A stretch of 64,000 nt of DNA from Mycolicibacterium bacteremicum (GTDB lineage: Bacteria > Actinomycetota > Actinomycetes > Mycobacteriales > Mycobacteriaceae): the NCBI RefSeq assembly GCF_943913955.1, contig NZ_CALUAE010000006.1, positions 1 through 64,000 of the forward strand, given 5' to 3'. Positions 53,909 to 62,471 of this stretch are shown piece by piece; the stretch's first letter is position 1, and every line of letters starts with the position of its first letter. The position numbers and the translations under genes were made by a program. Below the pieces are notes generated by a model. That model was given only the letters and a program-made list of their open reading frames with translations, was not told the DNA's origin and did no database searches.

Positions 53909-55557
53909 GGAGATTCAGCGTAGGCGTCGGGTCTGGCAGTCGGTGGCTCCGGTCCGGGTCGCGGGTCGTCGGGGCCCGGCGGCGGCAGGCCGCGCCACGG
54001 CAGCCGGCGATAGGTGATGGCGATGAGGATCAGCACGATCACCGCGCTGGCGAGGGTGGCGTCCACGATCTGGAACAGCGCGAACCGGTCGCCGTTGGCG
54101 GTCGGCCCGAAGATGCCCACCACCAGCGTGATCACGATGGCCGACCCGCGGAATCCGGGCCTGGTGGCCCAGGTCGCCAGCGGGATGATGGCCCACAGCA
54201 GGTACCAGGGCTGCACCACCGGGAACAGCAGCACGCTGGCCCCGAGCGCGACGCCGAGGCCGCCGACCGGGTGCAGCCGGCCGCGCAGCACGGCCAGCAA
54301 CAACCAGGTCACCAGGACTGCGATGATGATCACACCGATGCCGCGGGTCAGCCCCAGCACCGAGGTGGTGTGGTCGCCGAGGCCCAGCAGGATGCCGACC
54401 TGCCCGGTGCCCAGCGCGATCAGCGTCGGCGGGGACATCCAGGACCGCACCACATTCGCCGTGCCCAGGGTGAACAACCAGCCGAAACCCAGGCCGCTGG
54501 CCCAACCGATGACGGCCATGACCGCCAGCGACAACGCGCCCAGGGAGAAGCCGGCCGCCAGGAAGGCCTTCACCGTGCCACCCCAGTGCCAGGCCAGCGC
54601 CATCACCACGAAGCCCATCGCCAGCAGGGCGGGCAGCTTGACCTGAGAGGACATCGTGATCAGCACGGTGCCCGCGGTGAGCATCGCGTTGGCCTGCGCG
54701 GGTAGCCGCCAGCTGTGTTCGCGCACCCCGTCGATACCGCGCAGCGCGAACTCGGTGCCGGCGAGCATCAGGCCGAGCATCAGGGCCTCGTTGTGGATGC
54801 CGGCGACCAGGTGCATGAACAGCAGCGGGTTACACGGGCCCAGCCACAGGGCGCTCACCTCGGCCACCCCGCAGCGCTGCGCCAGCCGCGGCGTGGCCCA
54901 GACGATCAGGCCGACGCCGACGAGCACGACCAGTCGGTGACACAACACGGCCGCGACGATGTTGTCCCCGGTGATGACCGAGATGCCCTCGCCGATCCAG
55001 AGGAACAGCGGTCCGTAGGGCGCCGGGGTCTCCCGCCAGAGGCTGGGCACCGACAGGGTGAACACGTGATCGAGCCCGAGGCCCGGGGCGGGGCCGACCT
55101 GATAGGGGTCCAGACCGAGGCGGGCGATCTGGCTCTGCGCCAGATAGGAGTAGACATCCTTGCTGTACATGGGCGGCGCGATGAGCAGCGGCAGCAGCCA
55201 CAGCAGCAGGGTGCGGTCGAGCTGGCTGCGCGACATCTTGTGCGGGCCGAGGGCGAACCGGCCCAGCATCAGCCAGGCCAGCGCCATCATCACCGCACCG
55301 GTGGTGGTCATGGTCAGCGAGACGGTGGCGATCCGGGAGGGCAGGTTGAGCAGCCGCACCCCGAAGGTGGGGTCCTGGACGACCGGGCGGGCGCCGGCGC
55401 CGAGCGCGCCGATGGCCATCAGCACGGTGCCGGTGGCGCCGAATACCCTGGTCCGACGGAGCGAGATGACCTCGGCGTTGTTCAGCGGCGAGCCCACGGA
55501 CCGCTCGTCGGCGTGCCAACGGGCGACCGCGGAGCTGAAGGACCCGAGGGCGGTCAT
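53905..55557 (-). CDS. mptB: Alpha-(1->6)-mannosyltransferase MptB
   Basis: 550 residues from the ATG at 55557 (MTALGSFSSAVARWH). An integral membrane GT-C glycosyltransferase with about twelve helices that uses polyprenyl-phospho-mannose to start the mannan core of lipomannan. The DxD-like loop is in APPMYSKDVYSYLAQSQIA and conserved stretches DPYQVGPAPGLGLDHVFTLS, APYGPLFLWIGEG follow. A proline-rich cytoplasmic tail closes the protein. Divergent from sufR, 90 bp away. Confidence 0.92.
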   Translation of the reverse strand: MTALGSFSSAVARWHADERSVGSPLNNAEVISLRRTRVFGATGTVLMAIGALGAGARPVVQDPTFGVRLLNLPSRIATVSLTMTTTGAVMMALAWLMLGRFALGPHKMSRSQLDRTLLLWLLPLLIAPPMYSKDVYSYLAQSQIARLGLDPYQVGPAPGLGLDHVFTLSVPSLWRETPAPYGPLFLWIGEGISVITGDNIVAAVLCHRLVVLVGVGLIVWATPRLAQRCGVAEVSALWLGPCNPLLFMHLVAGIHNEALMLGLMLAGTEFALRGIDGVREHSWRLPAQANAMLTAGTVLITMSSQVKLPALLAMGFVVMALAWHWGGTVKAFLAAGFSLGALSLAVMAVIGWASGLGFGWLFTLGTANVVRSWMSPPTLIALGTGQVGILLGLGDHTTSVLGLTRGIGVIIIAVLVTWLLLAVLRGRLHPVGGLGVALGASVLLFPVVQPWYLLWAIIPLATWATRPGFRGSAIVITLVVGIFGPTANGDRFALFQIVDATLASAVIVLILIAITYRRLPWRGLPPPGPDDPRPGPEPPTARPDAYAESP

Positions 55558-55634
55558 TCGAGCAGCGTAGCGGCCGCCTCGAGACGGCCCGACGGGGTTA
55601 GGGTTGCCTTGCTGGAACCACCGGCCGAATTCCG

Positions 55635-55651
55635 TCACAATGGTGTTGTGA
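55635..55651 (+). promoter_or_regulatory. Likely SufR operator overlapping the sufR start codon
   Basis: TCACAA-TGGTG-TTGTGA (55635-55651) is a perfect 6+6 inverted repeat. The GTG start of sufR (55648-55650) is inside the right arm. A -10-like CACAAT at 55636-55641 would place transcription start on or next to the GTG, giving a leaderless mRNA, a common mycobacterial form. SufR repressors act on their own promoter in other bacteria, so autoregulation is expected. Confidence 0.6.
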
Positions 55652-56430
55652 AATTACGTCCGGAGGCTTCAGGCGCGGCGGGTGTCGTGCTGTCTCCGGC
55701 GTCTGCGGTCTCCACCGACGGGCACACCCGCAGTGCCATCGTGCAACTGCTGCTGGAAGGTCCCGTCACCGCGTCTGACATCGGCAGCCGGCTGGGCATC
55801 TCGGCCGCCGGTGTGCGTCGGCACCTCGACGCCCTGATCGAGGCCGGTGACGCCGAGGCCAGCGCCGCCGCGGCCTGGCAGCACAACGGTCGTGGCCGGC
55901 CGGCCAAGCGGTACCGGCTCACCGCCGCGGGACGCGGCAAACTCAGCCACGCCTATGACGATCTGGCCGCCGCGGCCATGCGGCAGCTGCGGGAGATCGG
56001 CGGCGACGACGCGGTGCGCACCTTCGCCCGACGCCGGATCGACAGCCTGCTCGCGGGTGTCGAAGACGTCGCGTCGACCGGTGACGTCGAGCAGACCGCC
56101 GGTGAGGTCGCCGCCGCGCTGACCGAGGCCGGGTACGCGACCACCACCACACCGGTGGCCGGTCCACTGTCCGGTGTGCAGATCTGCCAGCATCACTGTC
56201 CGGTATCGCATGTCGCCGAGGAGTTCCCGGAACTGTGCGAGGCCGAGCAGCAGGCATTCGCCGAGATCCTGGGCACCCACGTGCAACGGCTGGCCACCAT
56301 CAGCAACGGCGACTGCGCCTGCACCACCCACGTTCCACTGAGCCCGACCCCGGCCGGACCGGGCGAGCCCACCACCGATCGGCACGCAGCCCGCGCCGAT
56401 TCCACCACCACACAAGGAGTGTCGCGATGA
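55648..56430 (+). CDS. sufR: SufR iron-sulfur sensing repressor
   Basis: 260 residues from the GTG at 55648. N-terminal winged helix-turn-helix (about 30-90, HTRSAIVQLLLEGPVTASDI and LGISAAGVRRHLDALIEAG). The C-terminal Fe-S region has cysteines C180, C184, C197, then C223 and C225, in the spacing seen in mycobacterial SufR, which holds a 4Fe-4S cluster. It represses the suf operon when cluster-loaded. The start is inside its own likely operator, and the stop overlaps sufB (ATGA at 56427). Confidence 0.92.
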   Translation: MKLRPEASGAAGVVLSPASAVSTDGHTRSAIVQLLLEGPVTASDIGSRLGISAAGVRRHLDALIEAGDAEASAAAAWQHNGRGRPAKRYRLTAAGRGKLSHAYDDLAAAAMRQLREIGGDDAVRTFARRRIDSLLAGVEDVASTGDVEQTAGEVAAALTEAGYATTTTPVAGPLSGVQICQHHCPVSHVAEEFPELCEAEQQAFAEILGTHVQRLATISNGDCACTTHVPLSPTPAGPGEPTTDRHAARADSTTTQGVSR

Positions 56431-57857
56431 CCCTCACCCCCGAGACCCCATTGACCCAGGAGGAGACCATTGCCTCCCTGGGCAATTACGGTTACGGCTG
56501 GTCGGATTCCGACGTTGCCGGAGCCAGCGCGCAGCGCGGTCTGTCCGAGGCGGTGGTCCGCGACATCTCGGCCAAGAAGAGCGAGCCCGAGTGGATGCTC
56601 GACATCCGGCTGAAGGCACTGCGCACCTTCGACAAGAAGCCGATGCCGAACTGGGGCTCCGACCTCGACGGCATCTTCTTCGACAACATCAAGTACTTCG
56701 TGCGCTCCAGCGAGAAGCAGGCCGCCACCTGGGACGACCTGCCGGCCGACATCAAGAACACCTACGACAAGCTGGGTATCCCCGAGGCCGAGAAGCAGCG
56801 GCTGGTCTCCGGCGTCGCCGCCCAGTACGAGTCCGAGGTCGTCTACCACTCCATCCGTGAGGACCTCGAGGCGCAGGGCGTCATCTTCCTGGACACCGAC
56901 TCGGGCCTGCGCGAGCATCCGGAGATCTTCCAGAAGTACTTCGGCACCGTGATCCCGGCCGGCGACAACAAGTTCTCCGCGCTGAACACCGCGGTGTGGT
57001 CGGGTGGTTCGTTCATCTACGTCCCGCCGGGCGTGCACGTCGACATCCCGCTGCAGGCCTACTTCCGGATCAACACCGAGAACATGGGCCAGTTCGAGCG
57101 GACCCTGATCATCGCCGACGAGGGTTCCTACGTGCACTACGTCGAGGGCTGCACGGCGCCGATCTACAAGAGCGACTCGCTGCACTCGGCGGTCGTGGAG
57201 ATCATCGTCAAGCCGGGTGCCCGCGTGCGGTACACCACCATCCAGAACTGGTCGAACAACGTCTACAACCTGGTCACCAAGCGGGCCCGCGCGGAAGCCG
57301 GCGCCACCATGGAATGGGTCGACGGCAACATCGGGTCCAAGGTCACCATGAAGTACCCGGCGGTCTGGATGACCGGCGAGCACGCCAAGGGTGAGGTGCT
57401 CTCGGTCGCCTTTGCCGGCGAGGGTCAGCACCAGGACACCGGCGCCAAGATGCTGCACCTGGCGCCGAACACGTCGAGCAACATCGTGTCCAAGTCGGTG
57501 GCGCGCGGCGGTGGCCGCGCCTCCTACCGCGGGTTGGTCCAGGTGAACAAGGGCGCGCACGGCTCGAAGTCCAGCGTGAAATGCGATGCGCTGCTGGTGG
57601 ACACGATCAGCCGCAGCGACACCTACCCGTATGTCGATATCCGCGAGGACGACGTCACGATGGGGCACGAGGCCACCGTGTCCAAGGTCAGCGAGGATCA
57701 GCTGTTCTATCTGATGAGCCGCGGCCTGACCGAGGACGAGGCGATGGCCATGGTGGTACGCGGGTTCGTCGAGCCGATCGCCAAGGAACTGCCGATGGAG
57801 TACGCGCTCGAGCTCAACCGGCTGATCGAGCTGCAGATGGAAGGGGCTGTCGGTTAA
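56427..57857 (+). CDS. sufB: Fe-S assembly scaffold SufB, intein-free
   Basis: 476 residues. SufB forms the SufBC2D scaffold that builds Fe-S clusters. The beta-helix core and the segments EGCTAPIYKSDSLHSAVVEI and KSSVKCDALLVDT hold the conserved cysteines for cluster and sulfur transfer. The start at 56427 has AAGGAG (56414-56419) upstream. The M. tuberculosis SufB precursor is about 850 residues because of an intein; here none is present. Head of the structural suf genes. Confidence 0.96.
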   Translation: MTLTPETPLTQEETIASLGNYGYGWSDSDVAGASAQRGLSEAVVRDISAKKSEPEWMLDIRLKALRTFDKKPMPNWGSDLDGIFFDNIKYFVRSSEKQAATWDDLPADIKNTYDKLGIPEAEKQRLVSGVAAQYESEVVYHSIREDLEAQGVIFLDTDSGLREHPEIFQKYFGTVIPAGDNKFSALNTAVWSGGSFIYVPPGVHVDIPLQAYFRINTENMGQFERTLIIADEGSYVHYVEGCTAPIYKSDSLHSAVVEIIVKPGARVRYTTIQNWSNNVYNLVTKRARAEAGATMEWVDGNIGSKVTMKYPAVWMTGEHAKGEVLSVAFAGEGQHQDTGAKMLHLAPNTSSNIVSKSVARGGGRASYRGLVQVNKGAHGSKSSVKCDALLVDTISRSDTYPYVDIREDDVTMGHEATVSKVSEDQLFYLMSRGLTEDEAMAMVVRGFVEPIAKELPMEYALELNRLIELQMEGAVG

Positions 57858-57890
57858 GTGGGGCGAGCGGAAGCGACGGGGTCAGATCAA

Positions 57891-59087
57891 GTGAGTGACC
57901 TGACAACGGCGGTCGAGGGCACCGCCAAGGGCGGCTCGCTGCTCAACCTGAACAAGGGCGAGCAGTTCTCCTCCTTCGACGTCAACGCCTTCGAGGTACC
58001 CGCCGGGCGCGACGAGGCCTGGCGGTTCACCCCGCTGAAGCGGTTGCGTGGGCTGCACGACGGCTCCGCGGCCGCCACCGGGGCGGCCGTCATCGAGGTC
58101 ACCGAACGTCCCGGCGTCACCGTCGAGACCGTCGGTCGCGACGACCAGCGGCTCGGCCAGGGCGGGGTGCCCAGTGATCGGGTTGCCGCCCAGGCGTATT
58201 CGTCGTTCTCGCAGGCGACCATCGTGACCGTCGCCCGCGACACCGAGGTGGCCGAGCCCATCGAGATCACCATCGACGGACCCGGTGTCGACACGGTGGC
58301 CTACGGACACCTGCAGATCCGGGTCGAGGAATTGTCCCGCGCCATCGTCGTGGTCGACCTCCGCGGCAGTGGTGTGTACGCCGACAACGTCGAGATCATC
58401 GTCGGGGATTCGGCCGGGCTCGGTGTCATCTGGATCGCCGACTGGGCCGATGACACCGTGCACGTCAGCGCGCATCACGCCAAGCTCGGCAAGGATGCGG
58501 TGCTCGGGCACGTCAACGTCACCCTCGGTGGCGATGTGGTGCGCACCGCGGCGACCGTGCGGTTCACCGCCCCCGGCGGCGACGCCAAACTCCTGGGCAC
58601 CTACTTCGCCGACGACGGCCAGTTCTTCGAATCCCGGCTGCTGGTCGATCACGCGCACCCCAACTGCAAGTCCGATGTGCTGTACAAGGGTGCGCTGCAG
58701 GGTGATCCGGCGTCCAAGAAACCGGACGCGCACACCGTGTGGGTGGGCGACGTGCTGATCCGGGCCGAGGCCACCGGCACCGACACCTTCGAGATCAACC
58801 GCAACCTGGTGCTGACCGACGGGGCGCGCGCGGACTCGGTGCCCAACCTGGAGATCGAGACCGGCGAGATCGCCGGCGCCGGACACGCCAGTGCCACCGG
58901 ACGTTTCGACGACGAGCAGCTGTTCTACCTGCGCGCCCGCGGTATCCCCGAGGAGCAGGCCCGTCGCCTGGTGGTGCGCGGTTTCTTCAACGAGATCATC
59001 GCGAAGATTGCCGTGCCCGCCGTGCGCGAGCGCCTCACCGAAGCCATCGAACGAGAACTTGCCATCACCGAAGAGAGAACTGCCTGA
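57891..59087 (+). CDS. sufD: Fe-S assembly protein SufD
   Basis: 398 residues from the GTG at 57891 (SDLTTAVEGTAKGG after the start); a GTG at 57858, abutting the sufB stop, would add 11 residues that are not conserved-looking. SufD is the SufB paralogue in the scaffold. Family stretches: DEAWRFTPLKRLRGL near the N-terminus and HAHPNCKSDVLYKGAL and FEINRNLVLTDGARADSVPN in the C-terminal half. Confidence 0.93.
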   Translation: MSDLTTAVEGTAKGGSLLNLNKGEQFSSFDVNAFEVPAGRDEAWRFTPLKRLRGLHDGSAAATGAAVIEVTERPGVTVETVGRDDQRLGQGGVPSDRVAAQAYSSFSQATIVTVARDTEVAEPIEITIDGPGVDTVAYGHLQIRVEELSRAIVVVDLRGSGVYADNVEIIVGDSAGLGVIWIADWADDTVHVSAHHAKLGKDAVLGHVNVTLGGDVVRTAATVRFTAPGGDAKLLGTYFADDGQFFESRLLVDHAHPNCKSDVLYKGALQGDPASKKPDAHTVWVGDVLIRAEATGTDTFEINRNLVLTDGARADSVPNLEIETGEIAGAGHASATGRFDDEQLFYLRARGIPEEQARRLVVRGFFNEIIAKIAVPAVRERLTEAIERELAITEERTA

Positions 59088-59088
59088 T

Positions 59089-59853
59089 ATGACCACCCTG
59101 GAAATCAAGGACCTGCACGCATCGGTCTTCACCCCGGAGAACGAGGAAGTCCCGATCCTCAAGGGTGTGAACCTGACCGTGAAGTCGGGGGAGACCCACG
59201 CGGTCATGGGCCCCAACGGTTCCGGCAAGTCCACGCTGTCCTACGCGATCGCCGGGCATCCCAAGTACACCGTCACCTCCGGGTCGATCACCCTGGACGG
59301 CGCCGACGTGCTGGAGATGTCGATCGACGAGCGCGCCCGCGCCGGACTGTTCCTGGCGATGCAGTACCCCGTCGAGGTGCCCGGCGTGTCGATGTCGAAC
59401 TTCCTGCGCACCGCGGCGACCGCGGTCCGCGGCGAGGCCCCGAAGCTGCGGCACTGGGTCAAGGAGGTCAAGGGCGCGATGGCCGACCTGGAGATCGACG
59501 CCGCGTTCGGTGAGCGCAGCGTCAACGAGGGCTTCTCCGGTGGCGAGAAGAAGCGCCACGAGATCCTGCAGCTCGGTCTGCTCAAGCCGAAGATCGCCAT
59601 CCTCGACGAGACGGATTCCGGCCTGGACGTCGACGCGTTGCGCGTCGTCAGCGAGGGCGTGAACCGGTACAAGGAGGCCGAGGACGGCGGCGTGCTGCTG
59701 ATCACGCACTACACCCGCATCCTGCGCTACATCCAGCCCCAGTTCGTGCACGTGTTCGTCGGCGGCCGCATCATCGAATCCGGCGGGCCCGAGCTGGCCG
59801 ACGAGCTGGAGGCCAACGGCTACGTGCGCTTCACCCAAGCGGCAACCGCCTAG
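59089..59853 (+). CDS. sufC: Fe-S assembly ATPase SufC
   Basis: 254 residues from ATG 59089, one base after the sufD stop. ABC-type ATPase without membrane partner: Walker A GPNGSGKST (41-49), an unusual signature FSGGEKKRHEI, and IAILDETDSGLDVDAL (SufC-specific change of the P in DEP to T). It drives conformational change of SufBD. Confidence 0.96.
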   Translation: MTTLEIKDLHASVFTPENEEVPILKGVNLTVKSGETHAVMGPNGSGKSTLSYAIAGHPKYTVTSGSITLDGADVLEMSIDERARAGLFLAMQYPVEVPGVSMSNFLRTAATAVRGEAPKLRHWVKEVKGAMADLEIDAAFGERSVNEGFSGGEKKRHEILQLGLLKPKIAILDETDSGLDVDALRVVSEGVNRYKEAEDGGVLLITHYTRILRYIQPQFVHVFVGGRIIESGGPELADELEANGYVRFTQAATA

Positions 59854-59868
59854 GAAGGAGTTCTCCAG

Positions 59869-61137
59869 ATGACCCTGTCCGACACCCGTTCTGCAGCACT
59901 GGATCTGGAGGGGATCGCTCGTATCCGGGCCGACTTCCCCATCCTGAACCGGGTGATGCGCGGTGGGTGTCAGCTGGCCTATCTGGACTCCGGTGCGACC
60001 TCGCAGAAGCCGCTGCAGGTGCTCGATGCCGAACGTGCGTTCCTGACGACCTCCAATGGTGCGGTGCACCGCGGTGCACATCAGCTGATGGAGGAGTCGA
60101 CCGACGCCTACGAGCAGGGCCGCGCCGATATCGCGGCGTTCGTGGGTGCCGACGACGACGAGCTGGTGTTCACCAAGAACGCGACCGAGGCGATCAATCT
60201 GGTCGCGCATGTGCTGGGGGACAGCCGGTTCGAGAACGCCGTCGGCCCCGGCGACGTCATCGTCACCACCGAGCTCGAGCATCACGCCAACCTGATCCCG
60301 TGGCAGGAACTGGCGGCCCGTACCGGGGCGACGCTGAAGTGGTACGCGGTGACCGACGACGGCCGAATCGATCTGGACTCGCTGGAACTCGATGCCTCGG
60401 TGAAGGTCGTGGCCTTCACCCATCATTCGAATGTCACCGGCGCGGTGGCCCCGGTCACCGAGTTGGTCCGCCGGGCCAAGGCGGTCGGTGCGCTGACGGT
60501 GCTCGACGCCTGCCAGTCGGTACCGCATCAGCCCGTCGACTTCCACGCGCTCGGTGTGGACTTCGCCGCGTTCTCCGGGCACAAGATGCTCGGACCGACC
60601 GGTATCGGGGCGCTCTACGGCCGGCGCGAGCTGCTCAACGCGCTGCCGCCGTTCCTGACCGGTGGATCGATGATCGAGACCGTCACCATGGAGCGGGCCA
60701 CCTATGCCCCGGCTCCGCAGCGATTCGAGGCGGGCACCCCGATGACCTCACAGGTCGTCGGACTGGCCGCGGCCGCACGGTATCTGGGCGCCATCGGGAT
60801 GGCGGCCGTGCAGGCGCATGAGGACGCGCTGGTGTCCGCGGCGCTGCAGGGTCTTGCGTCGGTGCCCGGTGTGCGCATCATCGGCCCGGCCGGCACCGAG
60901 CACCGTGGATCACCGGTGAGCTTTGTCGTCGACGGTGTGCACGCCCACGATGTCGGTCAGGTGCTCGACGACGACGGGGTCGCGGTGCGCGTCGGGCATC
61001 ACTGCGCCGCACCCCTGCACAGCCGGTTCGGCATCAGCGCGACCGCGCGGGCATCGTTCGCGGTGTACAACACCCCCGACGAGGTGGACCGTCTGGTGGC
61101 CGGCGTGCGTCGGGCCGTGGAGTTCTTCGGGCGGTGA
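59869..61137 (+). CDS. sufS: Cysteine desulfurase SufS
   Basis: 422 residues; ATG 59869 with AAGGAG upstream. PLP-dependent: Schiff-base lysine K239 in FSGHKMLGPTG and the persulfide cysteine C379 in GHHCAAPLHSRFG. It takes sulfur from cysteine and hands it to SufU (next gene). Other family stretches are YLDSGATSQKPLQVLDAE and TNGAVHRGAHQLMEEST-like near the N-terminus. Confidence 0.96.
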   Translation: MTLSDTRSAALDLEGIARIRADFPILNRVMRGGCQLAYLDSGATSQKPLQVLDAERAFLTTSNGAVHRGAHQLMEESTDAYEQGRADIAAFVGADDDELVFTKNATEAINLVAHVLGDSRFENAVGPGDVIVTTELEHHANLIPWQELAARTGATLKWYAVTDDGRIDLDSLELDASVKVVAFTHHSNVTGAVAPVTELVRRAKAVGALTVLDACQSVPHQPVDFHALGVDFAAFSGHKMLGPTGIGALYGRRELLNALPPFLTGGSMIETVTMERATYAPAPQRFEAGTPMTSQVVGLAAAARYLGAIGMAAVQAHEDALVSAALQGLASVPGVRIIGPAGTEHRGSPVSFVVDGVHAHDVGQVLDDDGVAVRVGHHCAAPLHSRFGISATARASFAVYNTPDEVDRLVAGVRRAVEFFGR

Positions 61138-61141
61138 CGCG

Positions 61142-61603
61142 ATGAGACTGGAACAGATGTACCAGGAAGTGATCCTGGACCATTACAAGCACCCGCACCA
61201 CCGCGGGCTGCGCGAGCCGTTCGACGCACAGGTCCACCACGTCAACCCGACCTGCGGTGACGAGGTGACCCTGCGGGTCGCGCTGTCCGACGACGGCGAT
61301 ACGGTGCGCGACATCTCCTATGACGGCCAGGGCTGCTCGATCAGCCAGGCCGCCACCTCGGTGCTCACCGACCAGGTGATCGGACAGAGTGTCGGCGATG
61401 CGCTCAAGACGGTCGCCGCCTTCACCGAGATGATCTCCTCGCGTGGCAATGTGGAGGGGGACGAGGATGTGATCGGCGACGGGATTGCTTTCGCCGGGGT
61501 GGCCAAGTACCCGGCGCGGGTGAAATGCGCGCTGCTCGGCTGGACGGCATTCAAGGCGGCTCTGGCCGAGGCGAGCCAGGAAGACGTGGAGGACAAGCGA
61601 TGA
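61142..61603 (+). CDS. sufU: Sulfur acceptor SufU
   Basis: 153 residues from ATG 61142. Zinc-bound sulfur relay: C38 (NPTCGD), C65 (GQGCSIS) and C129 (RVKCALLGW) are the expected ligands, with an Asp in PTCGDE. It takes the persulfide from SufS. The stop overlaps sufT by the ATGA at 61600. Confidence 0.94.
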   Translation: MRLEQMYQEVILDHYKHPHHRGLREPFDAQVHHVNPTCGDEVTLRVALSDDGDTVRDISYDGQGCSISQAATSVLTDQVIGQSVGDALKTVAAFTEMISSRGNVEGDEDVIGDGIAFAGVAKYPARVKCALLGWTAFKAALAEASQEDVEDKR

Positions 61604-61947
61604 GTGACACCGAAGCCGTGAACGAAGAGCTGTTGGCCGATGTCGAGGAGGCGATGCGCGATGTCGTCGATCCCGAGCTCGGGATCAACGTCGTCGACCT
61701 GGGCCTGGTCTACGGGATGAACCTGGAAGAGGGCGAGGCCGGTACGGTCGCGCTGATCGACATGACGCTGACGTCGGCGGCCTGCCCGTTGACCGATGTC
61801 ATCGAGGATCAGTCCCGCAACGCCCTGGTGGGTGCCGGGCTGGTCAACGAGATCAAGATCAACTGGGTCTGGAACCCGCCGTGGGGTCCGGACAAGATCA
61901 CCGACGACGGCCGCGAGCAACTGCGCGCGCTCGGATTCACCGTCTGA
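61600..61947 (+). CDS. sufT: Fe-S maturation factor SufT (DUF59)
   Basis: 115 residues. DUF59/MIP18-like: VVDPELGINVVDLGLVYGMN (about 21-40) and TLTSAACPLTDVIEDQ, with the conserved Cys. It helps load clusters under high demand. Last gene of the suf operon; no clear terminator follows. Confidence 0.93.
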   Translation: MSDTEAVNEELLADVEEAMRDVVDPELGINVVDLGLVYGMNLEEGEAGTVALIDMTLTSAACPLTDVIEDQSRNALVGAGLVNEIKINWVWNPPWGPDKITDDGREQLRALGFTV

Positions 61948-62471
61948 TCCCAGCGCAGCCTGCCCACTGAGGCGACGGTCACCATCCCGGCGCGGGTGTA
62001 GTCCGTCGGCGCCCCGGCCGCGTGCCGGCGCGGGCGTGCAGCGCGGCGCATTGCCAGCAAATGGCCCGTCGCATTCCGGTGGTCGTCGGTGCTCGTCGGA
62101 ACTGCATCTGGGGCCGCCGAACCCGGCTGCGCGAAGTTAGCTGATCGGTGAGCCGGCGACGAAAGACCCTCTTCGGGCATTGAATTCAATATTTCCAGCG
62201 TAATTCGATCATTCGTTTCGCAAAGACGAATCGGCAGATTCAGCTGTACGCTTGCGCGGTCTCAGTTATCGTTCGTGCTGCGACGGCCCGCCGCCGCAGC
62301 AGCGTCAAAGTTGTAGTGGCACCACATGTTTGAATGCGACGGTCACCCCCTGGTGATCGTCGCCACCGTTCGCGGTCTGTTGTGTGACGATGTGAGCTTG
62401 CGTGGGTTGCAGCTCACCTGCGCCATGCCCTCCCGCATATCTCCGGAAACACCACGAATGGGGTTATGTGC
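61948..62471. other. 524-bp intergenic region with AT-rich palindromes
   Basis: No gene with good coding character is found. A 67-codon frame (62326-62529) overlaps the GH16 gene out of frame and is not convincing. The first 230 bases are GC-rich. A markedly AT-rich pocket spans about 62176-62235, holding the palindromes noted separately. The last 150 bases should hold the GH16 promoter. Confidence 0.7.
62179..62231. promoter_or_regulatory. Palindrome pair in the AT-rich pocket
   Basis: ATTGAATTCAAT (62179-62190) is a perfect 12-bp palindrome. 20 bp further, ATTCGT (62211-62216) and ACGAAT (62226-62231) form an inverted repeat around a 9-nt centre. Both stand out in this GC-rich genome and may be regulator sites for the downstream surface-enzyme gene. 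Confidence 0.45.

Noticed and set aside
54715..55647. Upstream extension of sufR
   Set aside because: The frame runs antisense through mptB and is not protein-like; the GTG at 55648 fits the SufR family.
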